A stretch of 64,000 nucleotides of DNA, taken from Tausonia pullulans (Eukaryota > Basidiomycota > Tremellomycetes > Cystofilobasidiales > Mrakiaceae). The notes below the pieces were generated by a model. That model made no database searches and was not told the origin of the DNA. It was given only the letters and a program-made list of their open reading frames with translations. The stretch lies in NCBI GenBank assembly GCA_951802195.1, contig OX637620.1:1178001-1242000 (forward strand), written 5' to 3'. The position numbers were made by a program, and so were the translations under genes. This document shows positions 24,891-36,563 of the stretch, one piece after another (the first letter of the stretch is position 1; each line of letters begins with the position of its first letter).

Positions 24891-26007
24891 CTAGCAAGTT
24901 TCCGCAAACATCGTGCCCTCGACAGGCCCATGATGTGTGGAGATAATGCTACCTTCGAGACTCTCGCCATCGGTGCCCTTCAAAAGGGCAGACCAGATGC
25001 CGTCACGGCTGTGAAGCTTGGTGACACCCTGAGAATCGACGGACCATGTCTGGTGAGCGGGGACCGGGCGGAAGCCCTGATCGCTGTAAGGCAAGCGAGG
25101 TACTGGGTCCTGAGGCGAGGCGATGACGTGGGTGCGGAGTCGTAAACCTAGATTCAAAAGGTAGGTCGAGAAAGCGGCGTTGCCGATGCGGATCGGGGCG
25201 AACATGTCTGCGGATGCAGCAGACCTTCTTCAGCTTGTGTGTTGCGCGGCGAGCTCATCAAAGGAAGTCTTATGGCACTCACAGACATCAATGGGGATAT
25301 CGGTGCTGCGAAGGGATGATGCGAGATGAATGGCGTGGAGAAGAGCGATCGAAGCACCTGAGAGAGGCGACAGGTCAATAGGGGGCTCACCGATTCTGCG
25401 CAGGGTAGCAAACGACGCACCAAACCCGTGGCCAGAGATCTCGATCCTCTCCACTTCAGAGCCTTTGCGCATGACAAGAGTCTGGACCTTTGCAAGCAGA
25501 CGGTCCGCCTCGCGCTTAAACGCCTCCCTGGCGCCCTGTAACACCTCGACCGACGTAGAGACATCCGGGAAGAAGCCGTCATTCTGGAGCGGCACGAGGC
25601 TGGCGAACACCGATTCCTTAAAGCGTGGATCAACCCGGCCGAGAAGGCTCATCGTCGAGAGGTGGGAAGGCTGCACGATGGAGAGTGAGCCAGGGGCAAG
25701 CTGAGAGATTGTAGTGCCGGTGGCGTTGGATGGAAACAGGATGGAAGGAGTCGAGCTGCACTTGCGGCTGGCGCTGAAATGAGAAGATATTAAGGTGAGT
25801 GATGTCCAAATGGCCGTGTCTCGTCTGTGCCACGATATGATCTCACGTGAGGGCTGCGAGGCGAGCAATGCCGATTGGGGGCGAAGCGAGCTTAAAAGAG
25901 GACTCGCTCGAAAGGATGGCCTGGGGCTCGTAGGGGGAGACAGGGATGGCCGAGACGAGGGAAATGGACGCGGCGAGGAGGATGACGAGGGAGTTTGAGA
26001 AGAGCAT
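24891..26007 (-). CDS. Secreted class-3 lipase-like protein lacking the nucleophile serine
   Basis: A signal peptide (MLFSNSLVILLAASISLVSA) and a fungal lipase_3-type domain. Order: LLGRVDPRFKESVFASLVPL, a helix ending in AKVQTLVMRKG, then EISGHGFGASIALLHAIHLA across a 57-nt intron, IDVYMFAPIRIGNAAFSTYL across another, and HVIASPQDPVPRLPYSDQG. These match the lipase order (elbow GHSLGGA, YTFGxPRVGN, NDPVPRLP). The Asp is kept. The elbow Ser is Gly. A His three residues before a Trp (AHQTW) might stand for the catalytic His, but its spacing differs. About 310 residues. The start is the ATG of the signal peptide; the frame stays open further upstream. Probably a secreted non-lipolytic relative, or an enzyme with an altered mechanism. 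Confidence 0.7.
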
Positions 26008-26751
26008 GTTGAATAGCGGTGGCAACGGGGAGAATGATGAAAGTAAGCACGGCAGAGGTCTGAGTCGGCTCGCGAGGGTGGACGTCTTAGTTGGCAGTAA
26101 AAAGGCAGAGAGACAGGGAAAAGGATCAGCATTTAAGTCCCGAGCCAAGCGAGTAATAAAGCTTCTGTCTCGGAAGTGGCGACGATCCTCGGCGATGATT
26201 ATTGGCCTAGAACACGGGTTGGAAGCGCTCAGGCTGTGGCTTTACCCTACTTCTCTCGTCAGGCGACCTTTCGGTCCCTTGTTCGCCTGTCTCAGCCCCC
26301 CTTTCGTCCGTTGCTCGCTTGTCTTTCAGCCCCCACATCCCTTCCCTTATACGCTTGTCTCTCGGCACCAAAAAGAAGAGATGAGGGATCGAACACCGAT
26401 CGACTCATGCAACCCGGCTAAATCATCGTGCGAGAGTGAGTTGGCCGCCGCCAGCACCCTCGTGTGTCTTGACGCCCTGAAGATGCTGGATTCCAATCTT
26501 CGGCCTCAAGTCACTCCACTCAGTCCCACTTTTCCCGCTTTACTTTCCGAAAGTTGTTAAGGCGGAGGAAAATGGCACGGGGCGGAGTGACGCATGGCCG
26601 AAGCTTGACAACGGAGGACCAAGTAAGCCAGCCCACTTGCTGTTGTTCGCTTCAAACCACCTCGCCTAGATCACAACATAGACCTGTCCGTTCCATCTTG
26701 CCATCGCTACAACCTACCCGCTGTATGCTGACAGTAAACAAAAGTGACGAG
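26008..26751. other. Divergent intergenic region with short imperfect repeats
   Basis: This is the upstream region of both the lipase-like gene and the acyltransferase gene. No gene is seen. Three imperfect copies of a roughly 20-bp pyrimidine-rich unit (CGCTTGTCT..CAGCCCC type) start near 26282, 26314 and 26351. The acyltransferase frame is open upstream of the chosen start, but that part looks non-conserved. Confidence 0.35.
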
Positions 26752-28377
26752 ATGACGACGACCAACCGACGACCTCTCAGCCTTAGCGAGCGCTACTCTG
26801 TCACGCGAACGCTCGTCGGCTCGAGTCCTCTCCCGACCGTGGTCGCAACATTCGCCCTGCCCTCATCATCAGCTTTGCGGGCTGGCAGGGCCGATTTAAT
26901 TCGCGGAAGGGTCCATTCGGCCCTCGCTGGACTCCTGCTAGCGTTCCCAGTCCTTTGCGCGCATTTCGAAGGAGTCCGATCGGACGCGCCCGACGTCGTC
27001 CTCGCTGAAGTCGCGTCGGTACGAGAAGTGCTCGACGACCTGGTCCTCCTCGACACCACGTCCCACAAGCAAGGCCTTGACAAGGTGCTCACTCGACAGT
27101 TCGAGGCGCTCTCTGGAGCAGATCTTATTGAGAGCGTTGAGGCATCAGCTCGCCAGCAGCTCCCTCCATGGCGGATCGTCATTTGGGTTCCTACAGACCA
27201 TACGGACGAAACCTCAGTCGCGTTCATCGCTCATCACGCTATGTTCGATGGGATATCTACGCTCGCAGTTGCACAGTCGCTTGTCGAGTTTCTCACAGGT
27301 TCTGGCATCCCAGGACTGGACCATTCCAGGGAGTTCGGCCAGCTCCCTGGATCGCTTGAGTCACACATCTCGACCGCCCCCTCGTATCTCTCCCTCGCCC
27401 GAACTATTGTCTCCGAGCTTGTCATTCCTGCATTGCCCTCCATTCTTCGACGGCTACTTCAACCAGACGGTGTCACCTCGGCCCACTGGACCGGCACTTC
27501 CTCTGCTTCGTCACAACCTTGCTCTAAACGACACCGTCATCTCATCCTCCCCGCCTCCCTTTTGGATCAAATACACGCCCAATCCCGCAACGAGAAGGCC
27601 TCCGTGACATCCGTCCTCCATGCCGCCATAGCCAGCGCCATCGATCTCGAGCTCGTTCAAGACGTCGACTCGTCGCTCGCGCTCGTCTCATCCACGGCGA
27701 TCTCCCTCCGGTCCGTCCTCCCCTCAACCGTCCAGCTCACCGACGGCAAGAATCAGGGCGCCTACTTTTCAGCCATCTCCTGCACCCTCCCACCGCCCGC
27801 GCCCAAAGCCTCCCCCTTCCCCTCCAGCAACCTCTGGTCCTCTGCCCTCATGCATCACACCCACGTCCGCTCTCCCTCCGCCCGGCAAACCGCCCTCGAA
27901 CAATGGGGGATGCTTGCCTTCATCCCTTCCTCCAAGGATCCGCTCGAGAGAGGGACGTCCGCGGCGTGGGAGCGGTTCTTCCGCGGGAAGATGGAGAAGG
28001 CGAGTGCCGCGGGCGGCGGGGAGAGGGCCTCGTTCGAGTTGAGCAACGTTAGATTCGTCGAGGTGCCGGCCTCGAGTGACGACACAGCGGCGCCGCCGCC
28101 AGGGGCGAGGGAAGAGTTGGAAGGACAGGACGGCGGGCGGTGGCGGCTGAAGAACCTCGTCTTCACACAGAGCCCGATCCCGCTCGGAGCGGCATTGACT
28201 TTCTCAGTTGTTGGGTGGGGACGCCGGCGTCCGTTGGCTACGGCAACTGAGGAAGAGCAGCAAGAAGGAAGTCTGACAATCTCGGTTGGGTGGGAGGAGG
28301 GGGTCGTTGCTGATGAGGCTGTCGAGCGGACATTGGCAAGGCTGGAGAGGTTGCTGCAGGAAGCGGTCGGCCGCTGA
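26752..28377 (+). CDS. Alcohol acetyltransferase-like (condensation/BAHD fold) acyltransferase
   Basis: A single-exon protein of 541 residues with the acyltransferase motif AFIAHHAMFDGISTLAVAQS, i.e. HHxxxDG, whose first His pair and Asp form the active site in AATase, condensation-domain and BAHD enzymes. The N-terminus has LSLSERYSVTRTLVGSS, as in fungal alcohol acetyltransferases (ATF family). The C-terminus has LTISVGWEEGVVADEAVERT, the usual closing strand and helix. The second BAHD motif DFGWG is absent, which favours the AATase branch. The likely reaction is acyl transfer from acyl-CoA to an alcohol or similar acceptor; the acceptor is unknown. The ATG at 26752 was chosen because conservation starts just after it; in-frame ATGs exist upstream. 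Absence of introns is unusual here. Confidence 0.75.
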   Translation: MTTTNRRPLSLSERYSVTRTLVGSSPLPTVVATFALPSSSALRAGRADLIRGRVHSALAGLLLAFPVLCAHFEGVRSDAPDVVLAEVASVREVLDDLVLLDTTSHKQGLDKVLTRQFEALSGADLIESVEASARQQLPPWRIVIWVPTDHTDETSVAFIAHHAMFDGISTLAVAQSLVEFLTGSGIPGLDHSREFGQLPGSLESHISTAPSYLSLARTIVSELVIPALPSILRRLLQPDGVTSAHWTGTSSASSQPCSKRHRHLILPASLLDQIHAQSRNEKASVTSVLHAAIASAIDLELVQDVDSSLALVSSTAISLRSVLPSTVQLTDGKNQGAYFSAISCTLPPPAPKASPFPSSNLWSSALMHHTHVRSPSARQTALEQWGMLAFIPSSKDPLERGTSAAWERFFRGKMEKASAAGGGERASFELSNVRFVEVPASSDDTAAPPPGAREELEGQDGGRWRLKNLVFTQSPIPLGAALTFSVVGWGRRRPLATATEEEQQEGSLTISVGWEEGVVADEAVERTLARLERLLQEAVGR

Positions 28378-28907
28378 GTGGCTTGAAAGTCTTGCAGACA
28401 TGATTCGGTTTATAATCACTTGATAGGAGTAATGACATAGTCTGGCTTCAGTCCGTGAGGAATGTGCGAAACGGCGGGAGACCAATTGAGCTCTAGACAA
28501 GTCAACGACGCATCAAGGCGCTCGACAAGAACGAGTTTTACCAAGCGTGCCATGTCCATTTTGAAGTACATGGATCCTCGTTTCTCGTTAAGAGAAAGCA
28601 GGAGTTCCTCGCTGACGCATGTCTGGCACGTGACCGCGCGCTCTGTTTCTCCGTATCAGGCAGGCATGCGCCGTCGCTGTCATCAAGCTCGTGAAGGCTC
28701 CTCTTGACCGCACATCTCTCCGTCGTATACATCTGTCTCTGGAAAAGGTAGCAGAAGCTATTCTTTCCAATCGCTCTCCCGCTCTCTGGCGATCGTTCGA
28801 ACCAGTAAGTAAAAAGACGGCATCCAGATGTCTAAAGGCTTCGCCCACCAGCTCCGGGCTCGCCCTCCCCCCCTTCCTCCCTGTCCTCGAGGCCTCGTTT
28901 TCCCTCT
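28378..28907. other. Convergent intergenic region
   Basis: Lies between the 3' ends of the acyltransferase and bS6m genes. Several short open frames exist on both strands, none with a recognisable protein or splice pattern. I see no RNA gene here. Confidence 0.5.
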
Positions 28908-29833
28908 CTATTGCCTCGGTGCCTGCGACCCAGGCGCCCTCGGCGGCATCCCAACCCTTGAAGCCACCGGCCTCGCCGCCGCATATGCCGCGAGCGCGTC
29001 CCTCCGAACGCCGGCCCCCGCGCCGGCACCGACGCGCTCCGAGGTCATGGCCCGGCCCTGAGTGAGGACTTGGGCACGACGCTCCTCATTCAAGAGCGTC
29101 GGAGTGGAATGAATGAGGTGAGGGGGGGTGTTGAAGCCGGAGGAAGGAGAGGCGAGCGGGTCAGCGAGGGAGGAGGATCCCCAGCCTTCGGTTGCTCGTG
29201 GCGGGGCCGAGACCTGTTTGACGCTGTTGCAGGCAGAGAGGCGCGCATCAGATGCAGGAACGTCTGACGAGGAGCACGGGCAACACGACGAACCTCTCGC
29301 CAAGGTTAAGGAGCGTTCGTCGGATCACCCGAGGATCGATCCGGTACTGGTCGTCGAGGGCACGCGCCGTGACGGGGGAAGCGTCGAACTGGATGAAGAA
29401 GTAGCTGGAAAGACGCGTCCGCCCATCAGCAGGCGAGCTCATTGAGGCCATAATGGTACTGGAGACTCAGGGACTGACTCGCCAACCTCATGGTTGACCT
29501 TGTGCCGGCGCATCCGCTCCGGCAGGGTGTGCGTCCCCCACGACTCGATCTTGCGGACGTGACCACCTGCGCCGTATGCGAGTTCAGCTTAATTTGGTGG
29601 CATTGGGCTAAGCAGAGCATACTGACCGTGCTCCATGATGTGCAGCGCGGACGAGCGGACAAGATCCCGAAGCGAGGCCTGGTGTCGTGCGGACGAAGGA
29701 ACACCGCGAAGGGCGGCAGAAAGGAGGGAAGAGCGCGTCAGACGCGACGAGCTCGCTGGCTGGGCACAGGGCGACGGGTGCTGACAAAGTTCTTGAAGTG
29801 GGAGGCAATGACTGCCATCTCATAGAAGGGCAT
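28908..29833 (-). CDS. MRP17: Mitochondrial small-subunit ribosomal protein bS6m (MRP17/MRPS6) with C-terminal extension
   Basis: The N-terminus MPFYEMAVIASHFKNF is the universal bS6m start. Exon 2 has ALHIMEHGGHVRKIESWGTH followed by TLPERMRRHKVNHE. Exon 3 has YFFIQFDASPVTARALDDQY and IDPRVIRRTLLNLGE, the S6 fold end. A 70-nt intron (29224-29293) then joins LGE to SVKQVSAPPRATEGWGSSS, as expected for the last S6 helix. The frame continues about 95 residues beyond the usual end as a Pro/Ala/Ser-rich tail. If that intron is not used, the protein stops at 29248 with a poorer end. Divergent from ADE5,7 by 243 bp. Confidence 0.8.
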
Positions 29834-30076
29834 GGCGGGCCGGGTGGCTGAGTCGGCGTGTAGCGGACGAGCGGATGGATGGTGGTCGAGCGTCCCAGGC
29901 CGTTCTCTCGCTTGACGACCTCTTCTTCTCCGCTCTCCCCGCTCAACCCCGCCCCCGTCGACTTGCCAACGATCCTCGACTTTTTTGACCATCACGCCTG
30001 GACCGCAACGTCCACTTCGCCCTCATCCTTCATCTTCGTTCTCTCTCCCACTTCCCCCCTCCGCTTTCTCCTCTCC

Positions 30077-33000
30077 ATGGCGGAACCCCTCAGGTCAGCG
30101 GCCTCCCAGCTGCCGGCTCGTACCCCTCGCGCCTAACGTTCGCCCGCCCGCTTCGTCGGTCGCTCCTAGAATCCTCCTCCTCGGCGCCGGCGGACGCGAG
30201 CACGCTCTTGCCTGGAAGCTCGCCCAGTCGGGCCGTGTCGCCAAGGTCTTCGTCGCTCCGGGCAACGGAGGCACCCAGACCATGGGTGGCAAGGTCGAGA
30301 ACGTTGCTCTCGCCTGGGGCGACAAGTTTGAGGCCATCATCGCCTGGGCCAAGGAGCAACAGGTCGGTCCCGAGGCAGTCTATTCTCCATCAACCCTGGC
30401 TTCGCCCCTTTGGCTGGGCCTCAGGTTTGATGCCCCGATCCAGGATTCTCTCAGGTTTGCTGATGCGTCTGTGGTCTCTTCCTTGCTCTCCTCGGCTGCC
30501 AGGTCAACCTCTGTGTCCCCGGACCCGAGCAGCCCCTCGTTGACGGTGCCGAGGCGTACTTCCGCAAGGGTGAGTCGCTTTGAGCCCACTTCCTTCCCTC
30601 TTGCTCCCCCCCCCCCCCCCCGCGCCTGACTCGCCCTCGCGTGCGCATCGGCCTTCGCCCGACTGACCTTCTCTTCTTTCATTGCCTTCTTCGGCCAGCT
30701 GGTATCCAGACCTTCGGTCCCTCGCCCGCTGCCGCCCAGATGGAGGGCTCCAAGGCGTTCTCTAAGGAGTTCATGGCTCGGCACGCTATCCCGACGGCTG
30801 CTTTCCGTGTTTTCAAGGCGGAAGAGTTTGACCAGGCCTGCACCTACGCCAAGGAGTGCGGCCACCGGGTCGTCCTCAAGGCCGACGGTCTTGCGGGAGG
30901 CAAGGGTGTCCTCATCCCCGAGACGTGGGAGGAAACCGAAGCTGGTCTCCGGGACGTCATGGTCAACAAGGTCTTTGGCTCCGCTGGTGCGTCCCTGTCT
31001 CTCCATCTTGTGTCGTGCGTTTTCTATTGTGCTTTCCTTTCCGCTCACACCAAATGGCTTTGTCGTCCCGCAGGTGCCGAAATTGTCATCGAGGAGTACC
31101 TCGAGGGACCTGAGGTCTCCGTCCTCGCCTTCTCCGACGGCTACACCATCCGCGCCCTCCCAGCCGCGCAGGACCACAAGCGCATCGGTGACGGCGACCA
31201 GGGACCTAACACCGGTGGCATGGGAGCCTACGCCCCGGCTCCCATTGCGACCAAGGAGATCCTCGCTGAGATCCAGAAGAGCCTCGAGCAGACCATCTCG
31301 GGCATGCGCAAGGACGGTGAGCACGCCGTGGTCATCTCTTGACTTCTGACTGGAGCCTGACGCAAGTTTCGCCTCTTTCCAGGCTACCCCTTCGTTGGTC
31401 TTCTCTTCACCGGCTACATGCTCACCAAGGATGGACCCAAGGTCCTCGAGTACAACGTCCGCTTCGGCGACCCGGAGACCGAGGCCCTCGTCCTCCTGCT
31501 CGACTCCAAGACCGACCTCGCCGAGATCATGCTTGTGAGCTCTCTCTTTCTCTTCCCTACAAGTGATTGCAGACAACTGACGTACCCGTCTATCCAGGCC
31601 TGCGTTGAGCGCCGCCTCGACTCTGTCACCCTTTCCTACCGCGAGGGTTACGCCATCTCCGTCATCCTCGCTTCGGGTGGCTACCCGGGCAAGTACGCCA
31701 CGGGCATCCCCATGACCATCGGCACTCTCCCTGAGGGTAGGTCTTCCCGTTATTTTCTTCTTGGATGTCATACTTTGCAACGCTGACAAAACCTTGCAGA
31801 GGTCTACGCGTTCCACGCCGGTACTACTACCAAAGAGGGCTCCATCGTCACCGCCGGAGGCCGTGTCCTCGCCGTCTGTGGCTTCGCCCCTACGCTCCGC
31901 GAGGCTGTTGACCGCGCCTACGCTGGTGTCAAGCAGTGCTCGTTCGAGGGCATGACCTTCCGGACCGACATCGCCTACCGGTGCGTTTCCCCCTTCTCCT
32001 TACCGCTCAAGCTCTCCAGTGACTTACGCTTATCCTCCTTTGCCCTATTTCTAGTGCTTTCGCTGCCGCTGCCGCCGGCCCTGAGGCTCTCACGTATGCC
32101 TCTGCCGGTGTCTCCATCGATCGCGGAGAGGAGCTCGTCCAGGCCATCAAGCCGGCCGTTAAGGCGACTCGCCGCCCGGGAGCTGACGGTGAGATTGGAG
32201 GCTTTGGTGGAGCCTTTGACCTCAAGGCCGCTGGCTTCGTCGACCCTGTCCTCGTTTCGGGCACCGACGGTGTCGGAACCAAGCTCAAGGTCGCCCTTGA
32301 CTGCGGCTCGCACGCGACCGTCGGTATCGACCTCGTCGCCATGTCGGTCAACGACCTCATCGTTCAGGGTGCCGAGCCGCTCTACTTCCTCGACTACTTC
32401 GCTTGCTCCACGCTCGACGTCGAGACGGCCGCCGCCGTCGTCAAGGGTGTCGCCGCCGGATGCCTCGATGCCGGTTGCGCCCTCATTGGAGGTGAGACCG
32501 CCGAGATGCCCGGTATGTACCACGGTGAGGACTACGACCTCGCCGGTTTCGCCGTCGGTGCTGTCGAGCGTCACCTCCTCCTCCCCACTCCCGACATTGC
32601 CCCGGGAGACGTCCTCCTCGCTCTCCCCTCGACGGGTCTTCACTCGAACGGCTTCTCCCTTGTCCGCAAGGTTGTCGCTCGCTCTGAGCTCTCCTACTCC
32701 GCCCCTTGCCCCTGGTCGCCCGCCCAGTCCCTCGGAGAGAACCTCCTTACCCCGACCCGAATCTACATCAAGCAGCTCCTTCCTGCGATCCGGGGATCCC
32801 TCCTCAAGGGCATGTCCCACATCACGGGAGGAGGCTTCACCGAGAACATCCCGCGTGTCCTCCCCAAGGGCACCGGATGCGAGCTCGATGCCGCCGCCTG
32901 GGAGCTCCCGGGTGTGTTCAAGTGGCTCAAGGAGGTCGGTGGCATCGAGGCCAAGGAGATGGCGAGGACGTTCAACTGCGGTGTCGGCATGGTCATCGTC

Positions 33001-33129
33001 GTCGCCCAAGACAAGGTCGACGCTGCTCTCGAGAGCATCCGGACCAACGGCGAGCCTAATGCGTTCGTCATCGGCAAGATCACCGGAACGGAGGGCGTCC
33101 AGATGAAGAACCTCGAGTGCTGGGCTTGA
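30077..33129 (+). CDS. ADE5,7: Bifunctional GAR synthetase / AIR synthetase (ADE5,7)
   Basis: Catalyses purine steps 2 (phosphoribosylamine plus glycine to GAR) and 5 (FGAM to AIR) in the cytosol. Exon 1 codes MAEPLR only. Then [20 protein letters not shown] (GARS N-domain), the ATP-grasp part [48 protein letters not shown], and [20 protein letters not shown]. The AIRS half starts near [19 protein letters not shown] and carries [74 protein letters not shown] and [17 protein letters not shown]. The GART formyltransferase domain of animals is absent, as expected for fungi. Introns sit mainly in the GARS half; the last exon holds most of AIRS. One intron contains a run of 16 C. Confidence 0.97.
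30606..30621 (+). repeat. C16 homopolymer in an ADE5,7 intron
   Basis: Sixteen consecutive cytosines within a short intron, upstream of a pyrimidine-rich acceptor. Its length is likely to vary between strains or be misread in sequencing. It does not touch coding sequence. Confidence 0.9.
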
Positions 33130-33415
33130 TTCACAGGACGAACTCTTCCTCACCACCTTCTCTTGATCCCTCTCTTTCCACGTCGTCTGTTTCGCCCCCT
33201 TCTATCGATCGCCCTTTTTCCATTTTCTCCCCCTTTTTCGTGTTCTCTTTTTTTGGCCTGGCCGCGATGTTTATGTAGAGAATAGATTCCGACGACCGCT
33301 TTGCCTTCCGTCCAAACAGACTCTCTGTGGATGGGTGGGGCGCGCGCGCGCGGATGGTGCGTGCATCGTCATCATGAGATCAACCCAGCAGAAACATCTA
33401 GCCCCCTCCTCTCCC

Positions 33416-36400
33416 TCAAGCGTCGTCCTCCATCTCGTCGTCCATCTCGCCTCCGGCGGCAGCGTCCGCAGCGGCCCGAATGGCAGCGGACTGGGCGATC
33501 TGGAACTCCATGGCCCACTTGGGGAACGCGCGCTTGTAGAGCGACATGCAGATGGTGTCCATCTCTGTGCACCCACGAGAGAGCGTCAGCAGCTGGGGGA
33601 GGGGGGCAGACAGGACAAGGTGGAAGGACGACGACGAACGATTGATGGGAGCGTCGAAGTGGGCCTTGTAGTAGCCGTGGGTTCCGAGCGACTCGGTGAT
33701 GTGACCGGTCCGGCCGTACTTGGTATGCATCTGGACCGGCGCGAAGTAGGCAACGTCCTCTGCAAGCAGGAGGGGAAAGTCAGAGTTCTGTTGGCGACGG
33801 CAGAGGATAACTGAGCACGACCCACCTGGGTTGAAGAACATGAAGCGGATGGTCGCCGTCTTCTTGTGGACCTTGAAGGGGTGGCCAGTAAGAATGATCC
33901 GCTTGGCGATGATGCGCTTGGTGTCGGCGTTGTGGAAGCTTCCCTGGGCGACGAGGATGGGCGCTGGAAGGCGAGATGTGTCAGTCGTCGTCGAGACCGT
34001 CAGAGCAAGTGCTAGGCAACGCACAGAGAGGGTCCTCAGTCTCGCGCAGGAGCAGGCAGGGCTGCTTGCCAAAGACGATCGGGCCGTAGATGGTCGCGAC
34101 GGTCGCCTGACCTGCGCGGAGGAAGCGCTCAGACTTGTGAACGTTGTTCGCGCCCTTTCCTCCGCCACGGGTGTGCTGGGAGTAGATGGGGTTGATCCGA
34201 TACCGCCGGGGTCCGACGCAAAGGATGAGAGGGTCCTGCGAGGGGAGGCGAGTCAGCGAAGCTGTACCAAGACGCGAGAGATAGGGCGACCCACCTTGGA
34301 CTTGACCGGTTCGTCGTACTCGGTGTTGCGCTGGACAACAAAGTTGAGGACCGACTGCTTGTGCTCGTGCTCAAAGAGCCCAAAGACAAAGAATGGCAGC
34401 GCGGGGTTTCGCTCGTCAAAGACCGCTCGGGGGACGCCCTTGATGTGGACTTCGACGCGAGTGCCGACGGCGACGCCCTCCTCGCTGGCCTCGCGTATGA
34501 CGCGCTTGCCCGTCTTCTCGTAGTCCTCGAACCCAAAGATCCGGGCGTAATCGACGGGCAGGTTCTCGTACGGGTCCCAAGGGCTCGTCCGGAACGATTT
34601 GAGCCCGCGGTACCGCGCAAAACGGACCGAAGCAGGGATATTCCGAGGGGTGTCGACCTCATCCGGGAAGGCAAGGTCTGTCCGGTCGAGATTCTCGCGG
34701 GAACGACGGTACTCCTCGAGCCTAAGGTAGAGGGCATCAGCAATCTGCTTGGAAAGAGAACACAGCTCAGGACCACACTCACTGCTCCTCCTCCTCCTCG
34801 GCGTCAAGATCCTCATGCCGGTCGGTAGCGCCAACGCGGCTCTCCGTCTCGATGTCCTCCAGCTCCTCCTCTTCCTCCTCCTCGCCCTCATCCCGTCCAT
34901 CGAGACCCCCGAGACCCTGCACATCATCCGCCGGCATGAGGCCTTCGTCCATCTCCATGGCGTCGTCGTCGTCGTCGTCATCATCGTCGCTTCCCTGGTC
35001 GTCGTCATCGCTCTCCACCATCCACGCAGCCTGGTAGGCGCTCGTCCCCTTCGGGACCCGCTTCTTCTCGCTCGTAGAAAGCGTGGCCGTGGCGTCAGCC
35101 CTACCAGAGGCCGACCCAGTCTCGGCGCCAGCCATCTCCTCCTCTGTCGGCCACGTCTGCTCGTTGTCCATAAAGTCCGGCTCGTTGAGCGCCACGAGCG
35201 AATCGGCGTTCTCGACGTCGCGAGCGGAGAGGACCTCGGGTCCAGAAGGGTCCGTCGCCATGGCGGACGACGTAGGCCGGGCGTGAGCGGGAGCTAGCGG
35301 GGCGGCGACGATCTGGCAGAGAGGCATCGTTGATCTCGTCTCGTCAGCAGGGAGAAGGAAGGGACGCGCGATAGAGTGGAAGCAAGACGCACCTTGTCGA
35401 TCTGGAAGTCTCCGTGGTTTTGAAGGTGAACAAGCCGGTTGGCGCTCAGGCGGCCTCCACGGACGAAGCCCTTGACCACGAGCGTTCCCTTGCCCTCCTC
35501 GGCCTCAGCATCGTCAACCCATCCGAGCTCGCTGTCAGCGACAACCCAGGCACGGCCCTCGCGCCAGCTGACGTCCTTGGGCGTGCCCTCGCAGAGTGCG
35601 CGGACAGCGACGGAGGCGTCCGAGGCGATTGAGGTGTTGTAGACCTTCTGCGAGGAAGGGAAGAAGTAGCGGATGAAGGAGAGGAGCGACTTGAGCGTCG
35701 CCTGAGGGGGAGGCGTCGGGGGCGTCGTCGGGTTGGGAGACTGGACGATGGGGACGATCTCGGCGATACCCTGACCCTGAAGGCAGCGCAGGAGAGTGTC
35801 GCCCCACCCGCTGACGTCGGTCTCGTCCGAGAGAAGGAAGACGACGTAGTCGGCGGCCTTGGCAGAATCGAGAATGGTGTAGATGTCCCGCGAGGGCGGG
35901 AAGAGGAACTGGAGCGACGTCTTGAACCGCGAGGCGCTGGGAGGGGGTGGCAAAGTGAGATTTGGGTGTTAGCATGCGGACGTCCTCGTGCCATACAATC
36001 GTTACAGGCTCGCAGCGCCTGCTCTGGACGCACTTGACGTTGACGACACCCTTGCCCTCAAGATCGAGACTCTCCCCGTCCTCCCCAAGGACGTCCGCAA
36101 GCTCCCGGACGCAGCGCCGGGCGTCGGTGCCGTCTCCGAGCTCGACGACGCAGACGACTCGCGGAACACCGGACCTGCCCTGAAAGAGGCGAGCCTCCTG
36201 GACGAGCGCGGCGCGCTTGGACTTCTGGAGCTGCTTGGTCGTGTTACGACGGTCGATCTTGGACTGGGCCGAGCTCGCGTTGGCCGAGGTATTGGGCGAC
36301 TTGCCGGGAAGGCGACCCTTGGCGGCCTGCTTGAGGGCACCCTTGGTGGAGTGCTTGGCCTTGAAGCCCTTGTTCTGAGGGGACCCAACGACTTCCAATC

Positions 36401-36563
36401 AGCTCCGTCCTGTGCTCTGAACAGGTGGTCCGCCCGCCTGCCGCCAGACCTGGACGGGCAGGCCACGACGGAAAGGAGCGTGCGTCCGCGCGCGGGAGCG
36501 TGGGCGGCGCATTCGGCGGCGACGAACCTGCTGCTTGAGATGGGGCTTGTGGGAGAACGACAT
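33416..36563 (-). CDS. TSR1: 40S ribosome biogenesis factor TSR1
   Basis: A GTPase-like (but inactive) late 40S assembly factor acting from nucleolus to cytoplasm. Start [20 protein letters not shown] then [12 protein letters not shown] is the TSR1 N-terminus, split by an intron after HLKQQ. Then [17 protein letters not shown] text ([13 protein letters not shown]), domain II, an acidic stretch with nine consecutive Asp ([10 protein letters not shown] onwards), [78 protein letters not shown], and the end [20 protein letters not shown]. Length near 800 residues agrees with the family. Eight or more introns. Divergent from RRB1, another ribosome-assembly gene, by 260 bp. Confidence 0.93.

Noticed and set aside
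29248-29300. Stop of bS6m at 29248
   Set aside because: Reading on without splicing gives a non-family end; the 70-nt intron restores the expected final helix, so the longer model was preferred.
30380-33156. Long antisense open frames (478 and 393 codons) over ADE5,7
   Set aside because: They mirror the strong third-position C bias of ADE5,7 on the other strand, have no family features and cross its conserved exons.
34252-35327. Plus-strand frames with poly-Ser or poly-Val opposite the TSR1 acidic tract
   Set aside because: They are the reverse reading of Asp/Glu codon runs in TSR1.
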